From positions 1 through 64,000 of the forward strand of contig JAQMWT010000555.1 of assembly GCA_029834535.1 (NCBI GenBank): a stretch of 64,000 bases of DNA, in the 5' to 3' direction. This DNA comes from Chrysophaeum taylorii. Taxonomy: Eukaryota > Sar > Pelagophyceae > Pelagomonadales > Pelagomonadaceae. The notes under the pieces were generated by a model. It made no database searches. It saw only the letters and a program-made list of their open reading frames with translations, and had not been told where the DNA came from. The position numbers and the translations under genes were made by a program. This document shows, one piece after another, positions 22,432 to 32,060 of the stretch. Numbering within the stretch: the first letter of the stretch is position 1; each line of letters begins with the position of its first letter.

Positions 22432-23643
22432 ATGGTGTCCAAAAGCACGCAGAGATATGGCGTTGTTGTGGCCGTGCTCCTCGACTTGATGGCGGTGAGC
22501 GTTGTGGTGCCTTTGCTGCCGATGCGGTTCCGGGAGCTGGGCGTGTCGCAAAGGTCGAACGGTTTGATCGGCAGCGTGTACAGCGTCGCCCAAATCGTCG
22601 GCGGTCTTGTGCTCGGCGAGCTGGGCGACCGAGGCCTCGGCCGCCGCGGGCTGCTGCTGGTGTCGTTCGGGGGCGCGGCATTGTCCTACGCATTGGTGCC
22701 GCGCGCGACGCTCGGGGTTTTAGTCCTGTCGAGGATTATCGTCGGATTGTCCAAGCAGACGATGACGGCGAGCGCGGCGTTGATGAGCGAACTGACGGCA
22801 GTTGGTCCCGAGCGCACAAGATGGATCGGCCGGCTGTCGACGGCCGCACAGATATCGTGGATTGGGGGCCAGTCGATCGCGGGATTCGTGCATCGGTCGG
22901 CGTTCGCCGTGTCTTGTTACGCTCTCGCGGCCGCGCTCGTCGTTTGCGTTTTACCTCCAAAACCGGCGGCGGCGTCAAAACCCACTCCCCGGAACTTGAG
23001 CTTGCTCGGATCCTCGCGGGTTTTGGTTGCGGTGACGTCAGCGCGGCTTGCGGCTCAATTCTCTGGCGTCGCGACGTCTTCGGGTCGACAGCTCTACGAA
23101 TTAGAGCGGTGGGGCTTGACGCGATCGGACGTGGCTATTTTTTCGGCCTTCAAGGCCGGCGTCGGTCTCCTCACCTCCTGGCACCTCTCCGGCATCCGTG
23201 CCCGCTTCTGGCCCCTCGTTCTCCTTGGAGCTTTGACGCGAGCTCTCGCCTCTCTCGTCGAAGCGATTCCTCTCGCGAAGCTAACCACCATCTTCTTCGA
23301 ATGCACTTTCGACCGCCTCTGCAAGGACCCCGCGCTCTTTGTGTACGCCTTCTTCCTTTTTCCCCTAGATGCCGCCGCCCACTCCCTCGCCACCATAGCC
23401 CTGAGGTCCAAGTTCACCGAGCTCGTTCCGAAAGACAGAACCGCCGCGTCGCTCGCAGCCCTCGACGTCCTGCTCTCCGCCGTCGGGGTCGCCGCCCCTT
23501 TTATCGGGGGTCTCGTCTTCCACTCCTTCTCGCCGGCCTTCCAGCCCCTCGGCGCGGCGGCCCTCCACGCCACCACCTTCCTCTTCACGCTTATGGCGGC
23601 ATCTTACGCCGGCTTCCAAGACCACCACCCCAAGCTCTGTTAA
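22432..23643 (+). CDS. Major facilitator superfamily transporter
   Basis: Intact, intronless 403-residue membrane transporter. Hydrophobic helices alternate with short loops over the whole length, consistent with 12 helices: the first contains LLDLMAVSVVVPLLP (about 17-30), followed by the MFS signature loop GELGDRGLGRRG (62-73) between helices 2 and 3. A Lys/Pro-rich loop (PPKPAAASKPTP, about 175-187) marks the usual central linker. Overall style resembles the TetA/MFSD9 branch (multidrug or unknown-substrate antiporters); the substrate cannot be read from sequence. The start is the first Met after an upstream region with stops, and a hydrophobic helix follows directly. GC-rich third positions contrast with the AT-richer copia debris upstream. 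No partner gene is nearby. The transporter call is secure, the subfamily weak. Confidence 0.9.
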   Translation: MVSKSTQRYGVVVAVLLDLMAVSVVVPLLPMRFRELGVSQRSNGLIGSVYSVAQIVGGLVLGELGDRGLGRRGLLLVSFGGAALSYALVPRATLGVLVLSRIIVGLSKQTMTASAALMSELTAVGPERTRWIGRLSTAAQISWIGGQSIAGFVHRSAFAVSCYALAAALVVCVLPPKPAAASKPTPRNLSLLGSSRVLVAVTSARLAAQFSGVATSSGRQLYELERWGLTRSDVAIFSAFKAGVGLLTSWHLSGIRARFWPLVLLGALTRALASLVEAIPLAKLTTIFFECTFDRLCKDPALFVYAFFLFPLDAAAHSLATIALRSKFTELVPKDRTAASLAALDVLLSAVGVAAPFIGGLVFHSFSPAFQPLGAAALHATTFLFTLMAASYAGFQDHHPKLC

Positions 23644-23671
23644 TTCATCATCGCCCAGGGGTTTTGATTTG

Positions 23672-23694
23672 ATTAGACTAGATTAGATTAGATT
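23672..23694. repeat. (GATTA)n short tandem
   Basis: Short run of gattag/attagatta units just downstream of the MFS gene, in its presumed 3' UTR. Confidence 0.7.
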
Positions 23695-23881
23695 ATGGGG
23701 AGAGTGTTTTTTTGTTTATGACGTATTATAAACTCTCTTCGTTCCGCGCGTTGAGGCTAACCTTGTTGTTGTTCCCTGATAAAAAGACTCGCACGCGGTC
23801 TCAGAGGACCGACGGGATCTTTACTTTCTTTACTTTCTTTCCTCAGGGAACACGACTTTGTATCACCACTTTACACCTCGC

Positions 23882-23908
23882 GGAAGGAAGGAAGGAAGGA
23901 AGGAAGGA
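23882..23908. repeat. (GGAA)n microsatellite
   Basis: Six to seven perfect ggaa units. Confidence 0.9.
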
Positions 23909-24030
23909 ATATTCCGCAGGGGTTATGGGACCCCCCCCAAAGGGGATCATGTGTGTCTACTACCATATTGTGGGTTTTGGACCGTTACCGCGCATGTCTA
24001 GCCGTTTTGCTGGGCGGGGGGGGGGCGCCA

Positions 24031-24064
24031 CCCCCCAGCGCTAAAGTTTTGTGTCCGGGGGGGG
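24031..24064. repeat. GC-rich hairpin-like motif, copy 1
   Basis: ccccccagcgctaaagtttt followed by a g-rich arm. It is the same motif as at 24,805-24,835, but here the stem is imperfect. It is surrounded by further c/g homopolymer runs (23,931-23,945, 24,016-24,026 and 24,057-24,065). Confidence 0.6.
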
Positions 24065-24311
24065 TCTGCGACCTCCCCCAGGACTTTGGAAAGTTTCGTG
24101 GTGGTTGACCACTCTCTAGAAGAGGCCTCGAATAATGCTTGCCGGGCGCCCCCCAGGCGGTCAGCAGAGCCATAGTAGACTACGGACGGCCACGGACTGG
24201 GTGCCGGCGACAAGCGCCTCTGCTAGCCTCGCCCTCTTCGCGCGGGGGCATTAAAAGAATCGGACGACAAGAGGAGGCGCGGTGGTTGCAGGAAAATAAA
24301 TAAATAAATAA

Positions 24312-24770
24312 ATGAATAAATCACTGTGGCCATACGCGCGACTCCGAGCCAGAGTAAAAAACTTGTCGTCGTCGTCGGGATATTGTTCGCGTCCAGTCCT
24401 CGAGACGACGACGATGATGACGACGACAACGAACCGCCCCCCGCGAACATGGCGAAGTCAACGAGCCAGACTCCGTCGACGAGCGCCCGCCCTCGAGGAG
24501 GAGGAGGAGGAGGAGGAGAATGAGAGCCCAGCTCAAGAGGAGAACCTCACCTCACCTCACCTCCGCGACTACCTCATGGACCTCGGAGACGCCGCCGCCA
24601 CATTCTATCATGAGGCCGCCACATTTCATTCCTTGCGACGACCCATTCAGCGTCGCCAAAACACCCCCCTTCTCGAAACCAAAAAATTTCCCTGCCAAAC
24701 TACTGTAGCCTACATTGTAGAGCCACTACTACTCCGGTGCTGCGGTGCCCCGGTCGTCGTCCTAGCCTAG
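24312..24770 (+). other. Coding-like segment, unknown protein
   Basis: Two plus-strand frames (24,312-24,770 and 24,326-24,523) exchange at a (GAG)n tract encoding an acidic or Gly run. The best composite has an Asp run, a Ser/Thr/Pro segment, and then PHLRDYLMDLGDAAATFYHE near 24,560-24,620. I recognise no domain. It lies between the two GC-rich hairpin motifs and may belong to a repeat unit with them. Confidence 0.25.
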
Positions 24771-24804
24771 GGGGGGGGGCACCGATCCCTCCGCGCTATA
24801 GGGA

Positions 24805-24835
24805 CCCCCCAGCGCTAAGCTTTCGTGCTGGGGGG
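24805..24835. repeat. GC-rich hairpin, copy 2
   Basis: Perfect 9-bp stem: CCCCCCAGC (24,805-24,813) pairs with GCTGGGGGG (24,827-24,835), with a 13-nt loop gctaagctttcgt. The loop is nearly the same in copy 1. Confidence 0.75.
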
Positions 24836-24879
24836 AGGGGGTTCTTTTCGTGTTCTCGCCCCCCGGGGACCATAGGTAC

Positions 24880-25330
24880 ACACCGCACACGCTGTTAAGA
24901 AGACTGCGTACACCCTGGGTGTGCTTGTTGGAGAGATTTGACCCTCTCCGGGTACACACGGTAGAGGCCGCGTACGGTTTTAGACGTGTGCAGACAATTC
25001 CGCTTGTCACACATATATTTAGGCTCCTAACTCCTCAGGGACATTAGATCCCATGACAACGAGGAACAGAAGAGCTTGTGCTAATTAAGACTCTGTACAC
25101 GTGACGGCACGCACCTGGAGGATTTCTCCTTGTCAGAAGAGAAACTCTAGATAAGAAAACAATGAGGAAGGGGGGGAATCCAGAGGGAAAGCCGTGTTAA
25201 ATCGAAGAGAAAACCCTCGAGATGATAGTGTCGTGAGAAAAGGTGCGAAGAGCTCCAGAGCGTCGTACGTATTATGAGTGAGTCAGTCACCTCTCTGGAC
25301 TTGTTGTTTATAGTCACATCGTATTGTCGT
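24880..25330 (+). repeat. LTR-like repeat, plus orientation
   Basis: Resembles the reverse complement of 13,040-13,490 over most of its length, with several blocks of 10-20 bp in the same order. Candidate solo LTR. The following 25,331-26,092 has only short frames and no recognisable motif. Confidence 0.5.
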
Positions 25331-26092
25331 GAAAAGCGTTGGTGTGTGTAGTCACAAGTCCTGTACCGATTGCACGCGCGCTTGCTTGGAATATTTTGGG
25401 TATGTTGTCCACTTGGACACTCCACAATAGTACAAAACTTAACCGCTCTCTGAGCACCAGTGCATAACCTTTCACACTGGCAGGAACCACACAGTTTGTA
25501 CAGGCACTTTCCATTGTTGGCGTACGTAGACAGACCCCCTCTATTATAATTGTCGTCAAGTCCTCAGGTTCGTCCTGTCTGACTAACGAGCAGCCGCACC
25601 CAAACCAGTCAGTCACCGGTGCGGATATTCTCAAACTAGAAGCCCCTGTTGTTGAGTTTCTGAACGATGGAAATCGGTTTCAACTTCAACGGTCGTAGGT
25701 CCTCTTCGAATTCGAGGTCCTGCTACGAATCTTAGACCACCAAGAGCGTTAAAACTCGTGAAGATCTGCCTCCCGAATTGTATCAGAGCTTCACAGCCGA
25801 GGCGACACCCGCACAGTTGGCCACTCTTCCATCGCTTCAAAGATATGCTGCTGCTGAACGGGAGCTTAATCGAGGTCGTGATCGAATGAACGCCCCAGTG
25901 TCGTCCACGTTTATTTGCCTTTTCACATACCGATGATTGGCCATTCTTTCTTTAATCATGAAAGTGTGGGAAAAAAATCCGCACTTGCGGTCTGGCCTGC
26001 CATTACTGAGGTAAGCTATCGGCATTATCACGTTAATAAAGCCATCGTGCTCTCATTAACTGTTACGAAACTGTGTCCTCTAATAATGATGA

Positions 26093-26282
26093 TGTCACCT
26101 TGGCGGCGGCGGAGTCCGTTGTTGCAGTGGGAGAAGTCCTGGTCCTCTGTGCGTCCTGTCTCCTTCGACGCAAAAACAGCAGCACTTGACAGGTGACGGG
26201 CTTCTTGAGCAGCGTGTACGTAGTGTGTTTTAGCGAGAGAGGGAAGAGCGGGGGTGGGTTATATTATGGCGAAAATGAAATT
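26093..26282 (-). repeat. LTR-like direct repeat, left
   Basis: Pairs with 28,468-28,643. Relative to the minus-strand coding direction this is the 3' repeat. It differs by short indels, including a gcgggg insertion. Confidence 0.7.
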
Positions 26283-26294
26283 TTCTATAACTCT

Positions 26295-28437
26295 ACGCCT
26301 CCTCACAGAGCGAACTCGGGAGAGTGGAGCTCTGGACCAAGAAAGGTCAAAGAAGGAAAGGAGCGGATGGAGTGGAATTAATCGAAGAGGTTTGCTTTGC
26401 TTAAGAGAGCTTGGATGTAGTCGTTGTGGCGGCGTAGCCTTCCATGGTATCAGGGGTAGGGTGGTCGGGGTCGAAATCGTCGTAGTCTTCGTCTTGTCGT
26501 CGGGGCTGTAGAAGAGCGTACGGGCGCCTGTGGGTGGGGCGGCATCTGGAGGTTCGTCCGGTGGGGGTGGGGTTTGAGGAGGTTGCGGATATCGGGAGTA
26601 GGGGCTGGGAGGGGTTGAAGGAGGAGGTTCGCGATGTCTTGGTCGGAGTGTGGGGTCAGGAGAATCTCGGAGGTTATTTTGGAGATGGTGGACACGATCC
26701 GAGACATTTCGTCGGGGTCGTGGAGTTGCGTCGTGGCGGCATCGGAGAGTTTGCGAATAGCGCGGAGTTTGCGGCGAACGAACGATAGGGAGGGGAACTT
26801 GGAAACGGTGATGGCGGGCTTGGTGGGGGGGAACGACGTTGGGGAAGGTTGGTTTGTTGTAGTGGGGATGAGGTTGGTGAGCGGGGTTGGTTGTAGGATT
26901 GAGATTTGGGAGGAGGGGGCTTGCGGAAGCGTTGTTTGTAAAAACGTGGAGCTGTTCGATGAGCCCCGCTTGGTCGTGTTGGGGATCGAGAGTGGCGAGA
27001 AAGATGTCGAGGGTTGGGTTGTCTGGGGGGTCAGGAGGAACGGAAAGGGTCGGAGGGAGTATCGGTGGTAACGTTGAGACTGTGTTGCTTTGAAAAACGG
27101 CCATAGTCTGATACGAGACGAAGAGGCGCGAGTGTGAGGGAATCTGGGGGTTTGAGGCGAGGGGGGCGACCGTAAGCGGATATGATAGCAACACGAAGCG
27201 ATGGAGATTGTTGAGGCATGCGAGGTCGTCCTCTAATTTCGTTCTGGGGCGAGGTCCGATTGCGGATACAGTGCGCGAGCTGCGCGAAGCCTTGAACATG
27301 AGCCGGTGCTTGGCGAGGAGTTCCTTCGCCTCGGGGTACTTGAATCCGAACATCTGGTGGGCGATCTTGAGGATGTACTCGTCAGCCATTTGCAGATTGT
27401 TGTGGTCGTCAGAAATAAATCTGACGGAGGAGCTTTTGGAGGTGCCGCGCGAACTGCAGGTAACGGAGGGGTTCGTGTTGATTGGGGTCAAACGGGGTGT
27501 CGAGGAAGTAGCTGAAGACGTGATGATGAGCGTGGAGTGTTGGCCTTGGTGGGTTTCGAGAAGAAGGCGAATTTGGTGCATGAGTTCGACACCAATAGGG
27601 TGTTTGAGTCCGAGTTTGCTGATCTCGTCCGAACACGGGAGTTGGTGGGCTGTTCCGGAGTGGACGTAGATGAAGCGGAGGACCATTGGGTGGAAGACGG
27701 TTCGAAGGTAGGTGGCAAATTCCTGTTCTTTGCCGACGAGGTGCGGTTGGGTGATCGGGTAGAGGCTGCCTTGTGAAGAAACAAACTCTTGGGTTCGAAG
27801 TTGTGAGTGGTGTTGCCGGTGGTTTCGTGGAGATCGGGGTGCTGCTTGTAGAGGAGGGTGAGGCAGTGTTCCACAAGAGCGTCAGAGAACGCGTTGTCAC
27901 TGCGCACGAAGGCGTCGTACGCGTCCAACGGGCGAGTGACGTATTGGATGATGGCGGTCTCGGCATTAACGTGGTCGGCAAAGAGCTGAATGATGAAGTA
28001 AGGGACCATGTCGTGGGAGATCTGCATGAGAGCCTTCATGACGACAGCGTTGGGCGAACTCGGGAACGTGCTGGGGGTGGGGTCCGGGGTGGTGGTGGAC
28101 GAAGGTGTACTCTCGTTGGGGCGGGTGCAGGAGGGGTTCCGCCGGTAAGATTGGCGAGCTGGTTCTGCAGCTGCCGAAGCTGGTCCCGAAAGTGTGCGCT
28201 TTCAGCGGTGTGGGCGGCGTCGCGTCGTTGTTGTTCGCGTTGGTGTATGGCTTCGATGGCTTGTCGCATATCTTGGTTGCCGCGAGAGATCTTGGGCGAT
28301 GATGATGACGTGGTGGGGATCTTGGCTTGACTTGAGTTGGCGTCGAAGTGAACTTCGATAGCCTGTCGACGTCGGGACGTCGAGCGAGCGATTGTCTCCG
28401 AGTAACGCGAGGTGAAAGTACTCCGCGACTGTGACAA
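26295..28437 (-). pseudogene. Gag-like protein of the small LTR element (frame-broken)
   Basis: The minus strand starts at 28,437 with an Arg/Ser-rich segment and a Gln-rich predicted coiled coil (RQAIEAIHQREQQRRDAA..., then RQLQNQLANLTGG, then a Pro-rich tail). After a frame change comes a helical block at 28,039-27,750 (MVPYFIIQLFADHVNAETAI ...), and after another, 27,686-26,295 (LPCSDEISKLGLKHPIGVEL ... YILKIAHQMFGFKYPEAKEL). The last 900 bp is very Pro-rich. The Arg/coiled-coil/helical/Pro-rich order resembles structural Gag proteins, but there is no CCHC knuckle and I cannot name a family. The plus-strand frames here are shadows. Confidence 0.4.
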
Positions 28438-28467
28438 GGGCCCAAACCTAGAGACAGAAAATTTGTT

Positions 28468-28643
28468 GTCACCTGGGCGGAGTCCTTGTTGCAGTGGGAG
28501 AAGTGCTTGTCATCTGTGAATCCTGTCTCCTTCGACGCAGGGACAGCAGCACTTGACAGGTGACGGGCTTCTTGAGCAGCGTGTACGTAGTGTGTTTTAG
28601 CGAGAGAGGGAAGAGGGGGTTATATTATGGCGAAAATGAAATT
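28468..28643 (-). repeat. LTR-like direct repeat, right
   Basis: Pairs with 26,093-26,282. It is the 5' repeat in coding direction. Confidence 0.7.
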
Positions 28644-28869
28644 GTCGTTCTCTACCATCATTCGAAACAGCAATTTAACGACGCTGTTGTTTATAATCCT
28701 AACTACTACTGGTGTGTATTATTGAATGTGTGCAGTCATCTCTCTACAGTTTATTAATTAACCACCAGGAAGAGACAAATCTGCAGTTTGTCGTAAAATA
28801 TACGAAGAACTCTATTATACAAGCATTTCGCCGACAATACCAAGGACAATCGCTACGATAGGGGCTGGG

Positions 28870-29361
28870 TTGACTGGTGTATCATTTATGAAAACAATAT
28901 CTTCTGCGATAGCACGACCTGAAGCCGACAGGTTATTATTATGTCATCCGTCTGATTCATCAGCCATTCTTGAGTTCGCTTTGGGCCTATATAACTCAGT
29001 TTCCAACAAGGCAAGCGATAACGAAAGGCGTCTCGAAGCTCCAGTTTCATGGATACCGCACGTGGAAGGACTGCCCACCCGCCAGAAACCCAAACTACTA
29101 CTCTTAACGAAGCTGCTGGACAACACAGACTCTGAGTTAGATTACACAGCTCACGTTTTCGCGTCCCTTACAGAAGACGCTAGTCTTCATCTCATGATCT
29201 TAGCTACTATCGCCCGCCCAGGAGACTCTTATATCACCAGAGCTCGCAGCACTGCTCAATCTAACGACCGACCTCTGTATGCGCGCAAATTGGATAGACC
29301 TGCCCGATCTGATATGAAATGTTGGACAAAGCATACGATGCACGGGACCGGGTCGCTGAGT
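28870..29361 (+). other. Open frame of unknown function, interrupted by a TIR element
   Basis: An open plus-strand frame of about 165 codons runs into the left inverted repeat of the next element. It has the AT-rich composition of the copia debris, and its end (YARKLDRPARSDMKCW) loosely resembles the region just before a copia reverse transcriptase. This is weak. 28,644-28,869 has nothing recognisable. Confidence 0.3.
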
Positions 29362-29681
29362 CTTGGGATTATGGTTTACGTACGTACCCAGGGATCATAA
29401 AATTTGGGTAAAAACCCCTGTGGCACTACTATAAGAACTGTCAATCTTGGGATCAAGTGTTGCTACGTGGCTGCAACCCTGCCCTGACTCGTCGTCGCTT
29501 GAAACCGCTCTAGAAAGAAAGAGGGACGCGCACGGTGTCGTGGCGGTGCGGGTGCTTGAAACTTTTGGTGTGGCGTGTGGGCACGCACGCGCACAGAGGT
29601 GGGGTGGGGTGGGGTGGCAGCCGAGCCTGAAATGGCAGCGCGCTTAGTTGCGGCCGCGATGTCGAGCAGGCTTCTTCGCGC

Positions 29682-30640
29682 TCAACGCCTCTCCGCCGTG
29701 CGCTTTGGCACCGCGACCAGGGCCGCGCTTGCGGAAGGGTAGAGGATAATCGTATTTTTCCGCCGGGACTTGAGCGAGCTTGAGGCGGATTGCGAGAGCG
29801 AGAACGTGCTTGCACTTGTAATAACAGTGCCTCGGGAGTTGAGGCAGCTAGCTGCACGCGTAGAACGTGTATGCGATTGATGTTCCCCGGGTCCAGCCTT
29901 TTTGAGGACGTGGGCAGCCCCGACGATGCTCAGAGCCTCGTGTCCAGGGACTTCCCGTCCAGGGTGGTGCGAGACAAGCCGCCGTTTTCTGCGACGAAAG
30001 TCACGGAGAAATCGAAAAGTCTGCTCGCTCTTGGTCGCCTCGACAGAAAAAATGCCCCCCTTGACTGCTGCTTCGTGTCCGGCGGACACGAGAGTAAGAC
30101 GAAGGTGTCGGACTTGACTTTCTTGAGGAAGTCGCCATCGAGCTTGCCGACGTGTGAATGTACTCCTGCGCCTCATTCTTCCAATCCCTGCCGTTGTTCT
30201 ATCTGCGGGTGCTGAGCAAAAAAATAGCCATCGTTTTGGCTCCTCCGAGTCTCGAGGTACCGGACGATGCTTCTCCAGAGGCTGGAACCTACTACCCCGA
30301 CGACCTCGCGGGCAGTGCCATCCTCCTTGATGATGAGGTTGTTGCAGGATTCGTTGTTGCCGTTGTTGTCGCGCGGCGTACCGAGAGCACCCGTTCGAGA
30401 TCCAGCCGGCAATTTTTTTCTCATACTTCGCCAGACCGTACTCTACGAGCACCAGACTTGGATGTGAATGCGGGGCACTTCTCGGTCCACTCGTCCGTGA
30501 AGCGACGCAGGAGTACCTTGTCGAGACAGACCGCCGCCGATCGTGACGACGACGACGCTAATTTGCTCCATCTCGAGCACACAGGACGTTCCGTCGCACT
30601 CGTTCCCAGTGAGGATCGCATCTTATCTTATCTTATCTTA
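29682..30640 (-). pseudogene. Unknown protein of element C (frame-broken)
   Basis: Minus-strand coding-like pieces change frame several times. From 30,621: an Arg/Ser piece, then NNESCNNLIIKEDGTAREVV (about 30,360-30,300) and SLWRSIVRYLETRRSQNDGY (about 30,285-30,225), then FDFSVTFVAENGGLS with TTLDGKSLDT (about 30,015-29,935). It may be the element's transposase or a captured gene. I do not recognise the family and see no DDE motif. Confidence 0.3.
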
Positions 30641-30645
30641 TCTTC
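30621..30645. repeat. (CTTAT)n microsatellite
   Basis: Five units of cttat/ttatc. Confidence 0.85.
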
Positions 30646-30859
30646 AAAGCAGCGGCAAATATATCGTTGAGTGGTCGCAGCGGTTGCTCCGCCATGCTGA
30701 ACGCTGATTTTTTTAGTCGTGTGCCTCAGGAGTGACGTCACGACTTCAATATAGTGCCATACCGAAAATTTATATTATCCCTGGGTACGTACGTAAACCA
30801 TGATCCACCAAGGGAATTTTTTTTCCCCAATGCACGCTCTTAATTAAGGATCAACAAGT

Positions 30860-31205
30860 GCAGGCCAGTAAGTTCGCCAGTAAGTTCACCTAGTCCCAAT
30901 CTCTAACCCCAGTAAGTTCACATGGTCCCAGTAAGTTCAACTGGTCAGTAAGTTCACCTAGTCCAAATCTCTAACCCCAGTAAGTTCGGCGTAAACCCAC
31001 TCGTGCTCACGCCACTCATTCGAGCTCGTCGCTGTCGCCTCCGCCAATCTAAGCTGCTTCGATCCGCACACGCCGCTAACCTTTCAGTTTACTCTAAAAC
31101 CCCCAGTAAGCTCACCTGGTCCCAGTAAGTTCACCTGGTCACTATATTCACCTAGTCCCAATCTCAAACCCCAGTAAGTCCACGTGGTCCCAGCAAGTTC
31201 ACCTA
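30860..31205. repeat. Irregular array of CCAGTAAGTTCACCTGGTC-type units
   Basis: At least ten copies of agtaagttcacctggtcc or close variants, some separated by 'aatctctaacccc'. An inverted counterpart is at 53,775-54,100 (gtgaacttactggg...). Inside both arrays is a segment with gccgccaatctaagc / cgccaatctaagctgctt, also seen once at about 37,615-37,640. The array adjoins the Helitron-helicase fragment in both places and may be its terminal region. Confidence 0.8.
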
Positions 31206-31239
31206 CAATTCGCGTGTAGACGCCGGGAGGGGGCTTATC

Positions 31240-31820
31240 GGTATTGCGCAGCACGTGTGGGGTAGGGCGGAGTCGTCAACTCAGAAGAGCATATTCTCAG
31301 GGTTGCCGATCGACAGAGAGCCACGTAGAGCTGGACGTGACAGAAGACGGGCTTGTGGGCAAGAGGACGCGGACCTCGCGGGGCGTCTGGTCCTGGCTCT
31401 TGTTGATCGTTTGGCGTAGGCGGGCCTTAAGCGATACAGGTTGGAGGAGCCTCGGTGACAACGACACGATCGATCATGTATCTGGTACCGTTGCAGTGGC
31501 CGTGCGACGGGTCGAGGTTGCGAAGACATTAAGCTCGCGATCAAAGTCAGCATGCCGTTGGTTGTCAGGGAGTTGAAAACTCTACTGTAAAGAGCGAGGC
31601 GTCGTCTTCCGACCCAACCTAGTCGGCCGAAAAGAACTCCGACGCCTCGTCTCCGGGAAAAAAAGGCCGCGGTCATGCGCGCGTTGTCAGCATCGACAAC
31701 ATCGTTTCGACGGGGCGTGAGAATGGCGCGCTGAAAGAGCCGCCGCGGGTCGTGGAAATAGTCTGCGAGGTCGCCGTAGACGGCTTGGAGGATCACTGTC
31801 TGGCTCTCGCGCCTACCTGA
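31240..31820 (-). pseudogene. Helitron-type PIF1 helicase, C-terminal fragment (copy 1)
   Basis: Minus strand from 31,820: VYGDLADYFHDPRRLFQRAI then LTPRRNDVVDADN, the segment usually seen as 'ERAILTPRNDDVDxLN' in PIF1-like helicases of Helitrons. Then FNSLTTNGM corresponds to the 'FLNSLTPSGMP' block. Across frame breaks the final helicase motifs follow, seen more clearly in copy 2. Only the last ~190 residues of the helicase exist; no Rep nuclease domain is found. It is a fragment of a rolling-circle element. A partial eukaryotic PIF1 gene is the alternative, but the pairing with repeats in two places favours a transposon. Confidence 0.75.
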
Positions 31821-31849
31821 TCCTCACTCTCGCGCCTACCTGATCCTTA

Positions 31850-31871
31850 CCCTAACCCTAACCCTAACCCC
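31850..31871. repeat. Interstitial telomere-like tract (CCCTAA)3
   Basis: Three and a half perfect ccctaa units, flanked by the Helitron fragment on one side and a short satellite on the other. The inverted copy near 53,150 has only tttagggtaagg. Confidence 0.8.
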
Positions 31872-32060
31872 ACACACACCCCCCCCTCTTAGCAGTCGAC
31901 ATTTAAAGACAAACAAACACATCCTTCATGCTCCCCACACACACCCCCCCCTCTTAGCAGTCGACATTTAAAGACAAACAAACACACACACCCCCCCCTC
32001 TTAGCAGTCGACATTTAAAGACAAACAAACAAACAAACAGACAGACAGACAAACATCTGT
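31872..32060. repeat. Satellite of ~45-bp units (cccccccctcttagcagtcg)
   Basis: Three units, each with a C8 run, ttagcagtcgacatttaaag and a caaa-rich tail. Two inverted units lie at 52,995-53,148 and a single partial unit near 58,363-58,392, just 5' of RAP gene 2. Confidence 0.9.

Larger units (their letters stand above)
26093..28643 (-). mobile_element. Small LTR-bounded element with Gag-like region, no Pol
   Basis: Direct repeats of about 190 bp (26,093-26,282) and 176 bp (28,468-28,643) enclose 2.2 kb. Both start tgtcacc and share long blocks such as cttgacaggtgacgggcttc and the following tgagcagcgtgtacgtagtg. The interior codes only on the minus strand. There is no reverse transcriptase, integrase or RNase H motif, so this would be a non-autonomous LTR element. 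The ends do not form a clean TG...CA pair and I see no target duplication, so boundaries are approximate. Confidence 0.6.
29362..30812. mobile_element. 1.45-kb TIR element (element C)
   Basis: Long inverted repeats: the left arm 29,362-29,432 includes atggtttacgtacgtaccca, then gggat.ataaaattt and tggcacta. The right arm 30,750-30,812 is its reverse complement with a few mismatches and gaps. The interior is GC-rich and coding-like on the minus strand. The flanks are AT-richer debris. I see no clear target duplication. Confidence 0.7.

Noticed and set aside
26534-28330. Plus-strand Gly/Val/Trp-rich open frames
   Set aside because: Antisense of the Pro-rich Gag-like region; no domain signatures.
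29682-30452. 256-codon minus-strand frame as an intact transposase
   Set aside because: Neighbouring frames carry the more coherent peptide pieces, and no DDE or helicase motif is visible.
30860-31205. CRISPR array from repeated AGTAAGTTCACC units
   Set aside because: Units are irregular and adjacent without unique spacers of constant length, and the sequence is eukaryotic.
31850-32060. True chromosome end
   Set aside because: The CCCTAA tract is only 3.5 units and unique sequence continues on both sides.
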